From: Caballeronia sp. SL2Y3
GTDB taxonomy: Bacteria > Pseudomonadota > Gammaproteobacteria > Burkholderiales > Burkholderiaceae
Reading direction: 5' to 3'
Assembly: GCF_022879575.1 (NCBI RefSeq)
Contig: NZ_CP084260.1
Coordinates: 744,001-808,000 of the forward strand
DNA: 64,000 nucleotides
Of this stretch, positions 62,793 to 64,000 are shown in pieces (position 1 is the stretch's first letter; the number at the start of each line of letters is the position of its first letter). The position numbers and the translations under genes were made by a program. The notes under the pieces were generated by a model. It was given only the letters and a program-made list of their open reading frames with translations. It was not told the origin of the DNA and ran no database searches.

Positions 62793-63347
62793 TCAAACCG
62801 GTTGCGGCGGCTTGAGCGGATCGAAGTCGCTCCAGCGGCCTTGCTTCCAGCGGCCCGACGCGCGTTCGATATCCAGCCCGCCGGCTTCGCGCAGAATGTT
62901 CGCCGCGCGATCATACGTCTCCGGCGATACGTGCACGGCCACCAGCACGCCGGAGTGACGCGTGGGTTCTTCCTCGGGCTGCGCGGGCGCGCCCGGCTTC
63001 TTCTTCGTGTGCGACATCGCGCCCGCGAGCGAGCCGATATAGGCACCGACGCCGGCAGCCACCACCGACACGATCAGCGGCGCCTTGAACACTGCGAAGA
63101 TCGCCGCGCCGATGACCGCGCCGATCACCGCGCCGATGGTCACGCCCTTGCCGGCGCCTTTGGGCGCGGCGCCCGCGCCCTTGTCGGTATGGACGTCGCC
63201 GCCGATCGGAAAGCGCGCGTGCTGCCCGCTCGGGTTCACGAAGAACAGCGTGACGTCCTCTTCCACGAAGCCGTTTGCGAAGAGCCGCTGGGCAGCCGTT
63301 TCGGCGGCAGGAAAAGTCTGGAACCGGCCCGCGATGATCAGGGACAT
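62793..63347 (-). CDS. Glycine-zipper membrane protein of unknown function
   Basis: The 184-residue product (ATG 63347 behind AGGAGG) has an N-terminal domain of about 70 residues (SLIIAGRFQTFPAAETAAQRLFANGFVEEDVTLFFVNPSGQHARFPIGGD). Similar domains occur in general stress proteins of the YflT type. Then comes a glycine-zipper membrane segment (GVTIGAVIGAVIGAAIFAVFKAPLIVSVVAAGVGAYIGSLAGAM) and a second small domain (SGVLVAVHVSPETYDRAANILREAGGLDIERASGRWKQGRWSDFDP). No proven function. The same-strand DUF1488 gene lies just upstream. Confidence 0.7.
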   Translation of the reverse strand: MSLIIAGRFQTFPAAETAAQRLFANGFVEEDVTLFFVNPSGQHARFPIGGDVHTDKGAGAAPKGAGKGVTIGAVIGAVIGAAIFAVFKAPLIVSVVAAGVGAYIGSLAGAMSHTKKKPGAPAQPEEEPTRHSGVLVAVHVSPETYDRAANILREAGGLDIERASGRWKQGRWSDFDPLKPPQPV

Positions 63348-63422
63348 GTTTCCTCCTTTTAGTATCGGTTGGTCGAATGCGGCTCGCGCAGGGCGGAGCC
63401 GTTCAGAGAGACGCGCGCGGAA

Positions 63423-63710
63423 TCATTCCGGCTCCATGCCGGCCACGCGAAAGAGTCCGCTGCGCAGCACGACCGACTGGCCGCCGTTGTCGTCGAGCGC
63501 TTCGGCGCACACCGCGCGAATGCGCGCTGCGCCGCTTTCGAACGCGGGCAGCAGGTCTTCCTCGCGCGGCGACTTCGCGCCGAAATGGTCTTCGAGCGCC
63601 TCGGCGCTGATCGAGCAGACGACCGCTTCGCCATCGACGAGCGCGGTGAAGTGGATGGCGAGATCGTCGCCGTTGTAGACGGGGGGATCGTCGGAAAACG
63701 TGATGTGCAT
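63423..63710 (-). CDS. DUF1488-family small protein
   Basis: From ATG 63710 (MHITFSDDPPVYNGDDLAIHFTALVDGEAVVCSISAEALEDHFGA) the 95-residue product fits DUF1488, an uncharacterised family common in beta-proteobacteria; the motif FSAL/FTALVDG and CSISAEALEDHFGA are its core. It is acidic and has no hydrophobic segment. The upstream DUF4142 gene reads in the same direction. Confidence 0.75.
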   Translation of the reverse strand: MHITFSDDPPVYNGDDLAIHFTALVDGEAVVCSISAEALEDHFGAKSPREEDLLPAFESGAARIRAVCAEALDDNGGQSVVLRSGLFRVAGMEPE

Positions 63711-63793
63711 GGTCGAGTCCTCATAAGCCGGACGAGGGCCGGCGGACGCGCGAACGCATGGAGCGTCCGCGCGGTCGAGAAGGTGCCCGGCGC

Positions 63794-64000
63794 TCATGAC
63801 GCCTTCGCCTTGGCTAATTGCTGGGCCATCGCGTAGTGATGACGGAGGATCGGCAGCGCCTTCGCCGCCGCCGCCTTCAACGCGGCATCGTTGCCTTTTT
63901 CGCTCTCCTTCGCGAACAGCTCGACCGCCTTCTGATGCGCGGCGAGCGCGACTTTCTCAATATAGGCCTTGTCGAAGTCGGCCCCCTTGAGATTTTGCAG
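63794..64000 (-). CDS. DUF4142-family protein, N-terminus beyond window edge
   Basis: The minus-strand frame is open from the right edge to the TGA at 63794-63796. It gives the last 68 residues LQNLKGADFDKAYIEKVALAAHQKAVELFAKESEKGNDAALKAAAAKALPILRHHYAMAQQLAKAKAS. The DFDKAYIE...H..AV.LF..E and LPILRHHYAMAQ pattern is that of DUF4142 ferritin-like proteins, usually exported. The signal peptide and start lie outside the window. Confidence 0.8.
   Translation of the reverse strand: MQNLKGADFDKAYIEKVALAAHQKAVELFAKESEKGNDAALKAAAAKALPILRHHYAMAQQLAKAKAS

Noticed and set aside
63348..63793. Sigma-54-type promoters for the glycine-zipper and DUF1488 genes
   Set aside because: Only weak GG-N10-GC matches (for example near 63737) with five mismatches; not better than chance.

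Overview
This 64 kb, GC-rich window looks like a chromosomal segment of a beta-proteobacterium of the Burkholderiaceae, most likely the Paraburkholderia/Caballeronia/Burkholderia group. The pointers are a glucokinase fused to a HexR/RpiR-type regulator, a RibB protein with a degenerate GTP cyclohydrolase II tail, tandem general porins, and the style of the housekeeping genes. I see no complete insertion sequence, prophage, rRNA operon or CRISPR array. Assignment is by protein motifs read by eye; no database was searched.

Layout. 1-12.5 kb: housekeeping genes (partial hemN, uppP, trmB, tRNA-Gly(CCC), YggT, an ammonia-lyase, a coupled ubiD/asparaginase/LysE operon, an orphan small-RNA candidate and a lytic transglycosylase). 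12.5-24 kb: a minus-strand riboflavin/tetrapyrrole run (EVE-hemL-ribD-ribE-ribBX-ribH-nusB-aminotransferase), a Bcr/CflA exporter, a repeat-rich hairpin region and an S9 peptidase. 23.9-36 kb: a glucose module made of a four-gene sugar ABC transporter (minus), divergent zwf-pgl-glk/hexR (plus) with a 17-bp perfect palindrome of HexR type over the zwf -10, and two tandem porins with weaker HexR-like sites. 36-50 kb: a HisPMQ-type amino-acid ABC transporter without its binding protein, pirin, a Spy/CpxP-like protein divergent from an OmpR/EnvZ-type two-component system with box-like repeats between them, a diguanylate cyclase, a nitrate/sulfonate-type ABC transporter and a tandem lipoprotein pair.

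50-64 kb is the most interesting part. It holds an isolated rpoN (sigma-54), two sigma-54 activators with almost identical Fis-type DNA-binding ends, and many short stress-type genes (YqjD-like, BON, DUF2383, glycine-zipper, DUF1488, DUF4142, proline-rich and acidic proteins) plus otsA. By eye I find seven sequences of -24/-12 type (GG-N10-GC with most of TGGCACG-N4-TTGCW) correctly placed and oriented in front of these genes, including a back-to-back pair at 62.33-62.38 kb. My main hypothesis is a self-contained sigma-54 stress and trehalose regulon in which the sigma factor, activators and targets lie together. This is inference from sequence pattern only.
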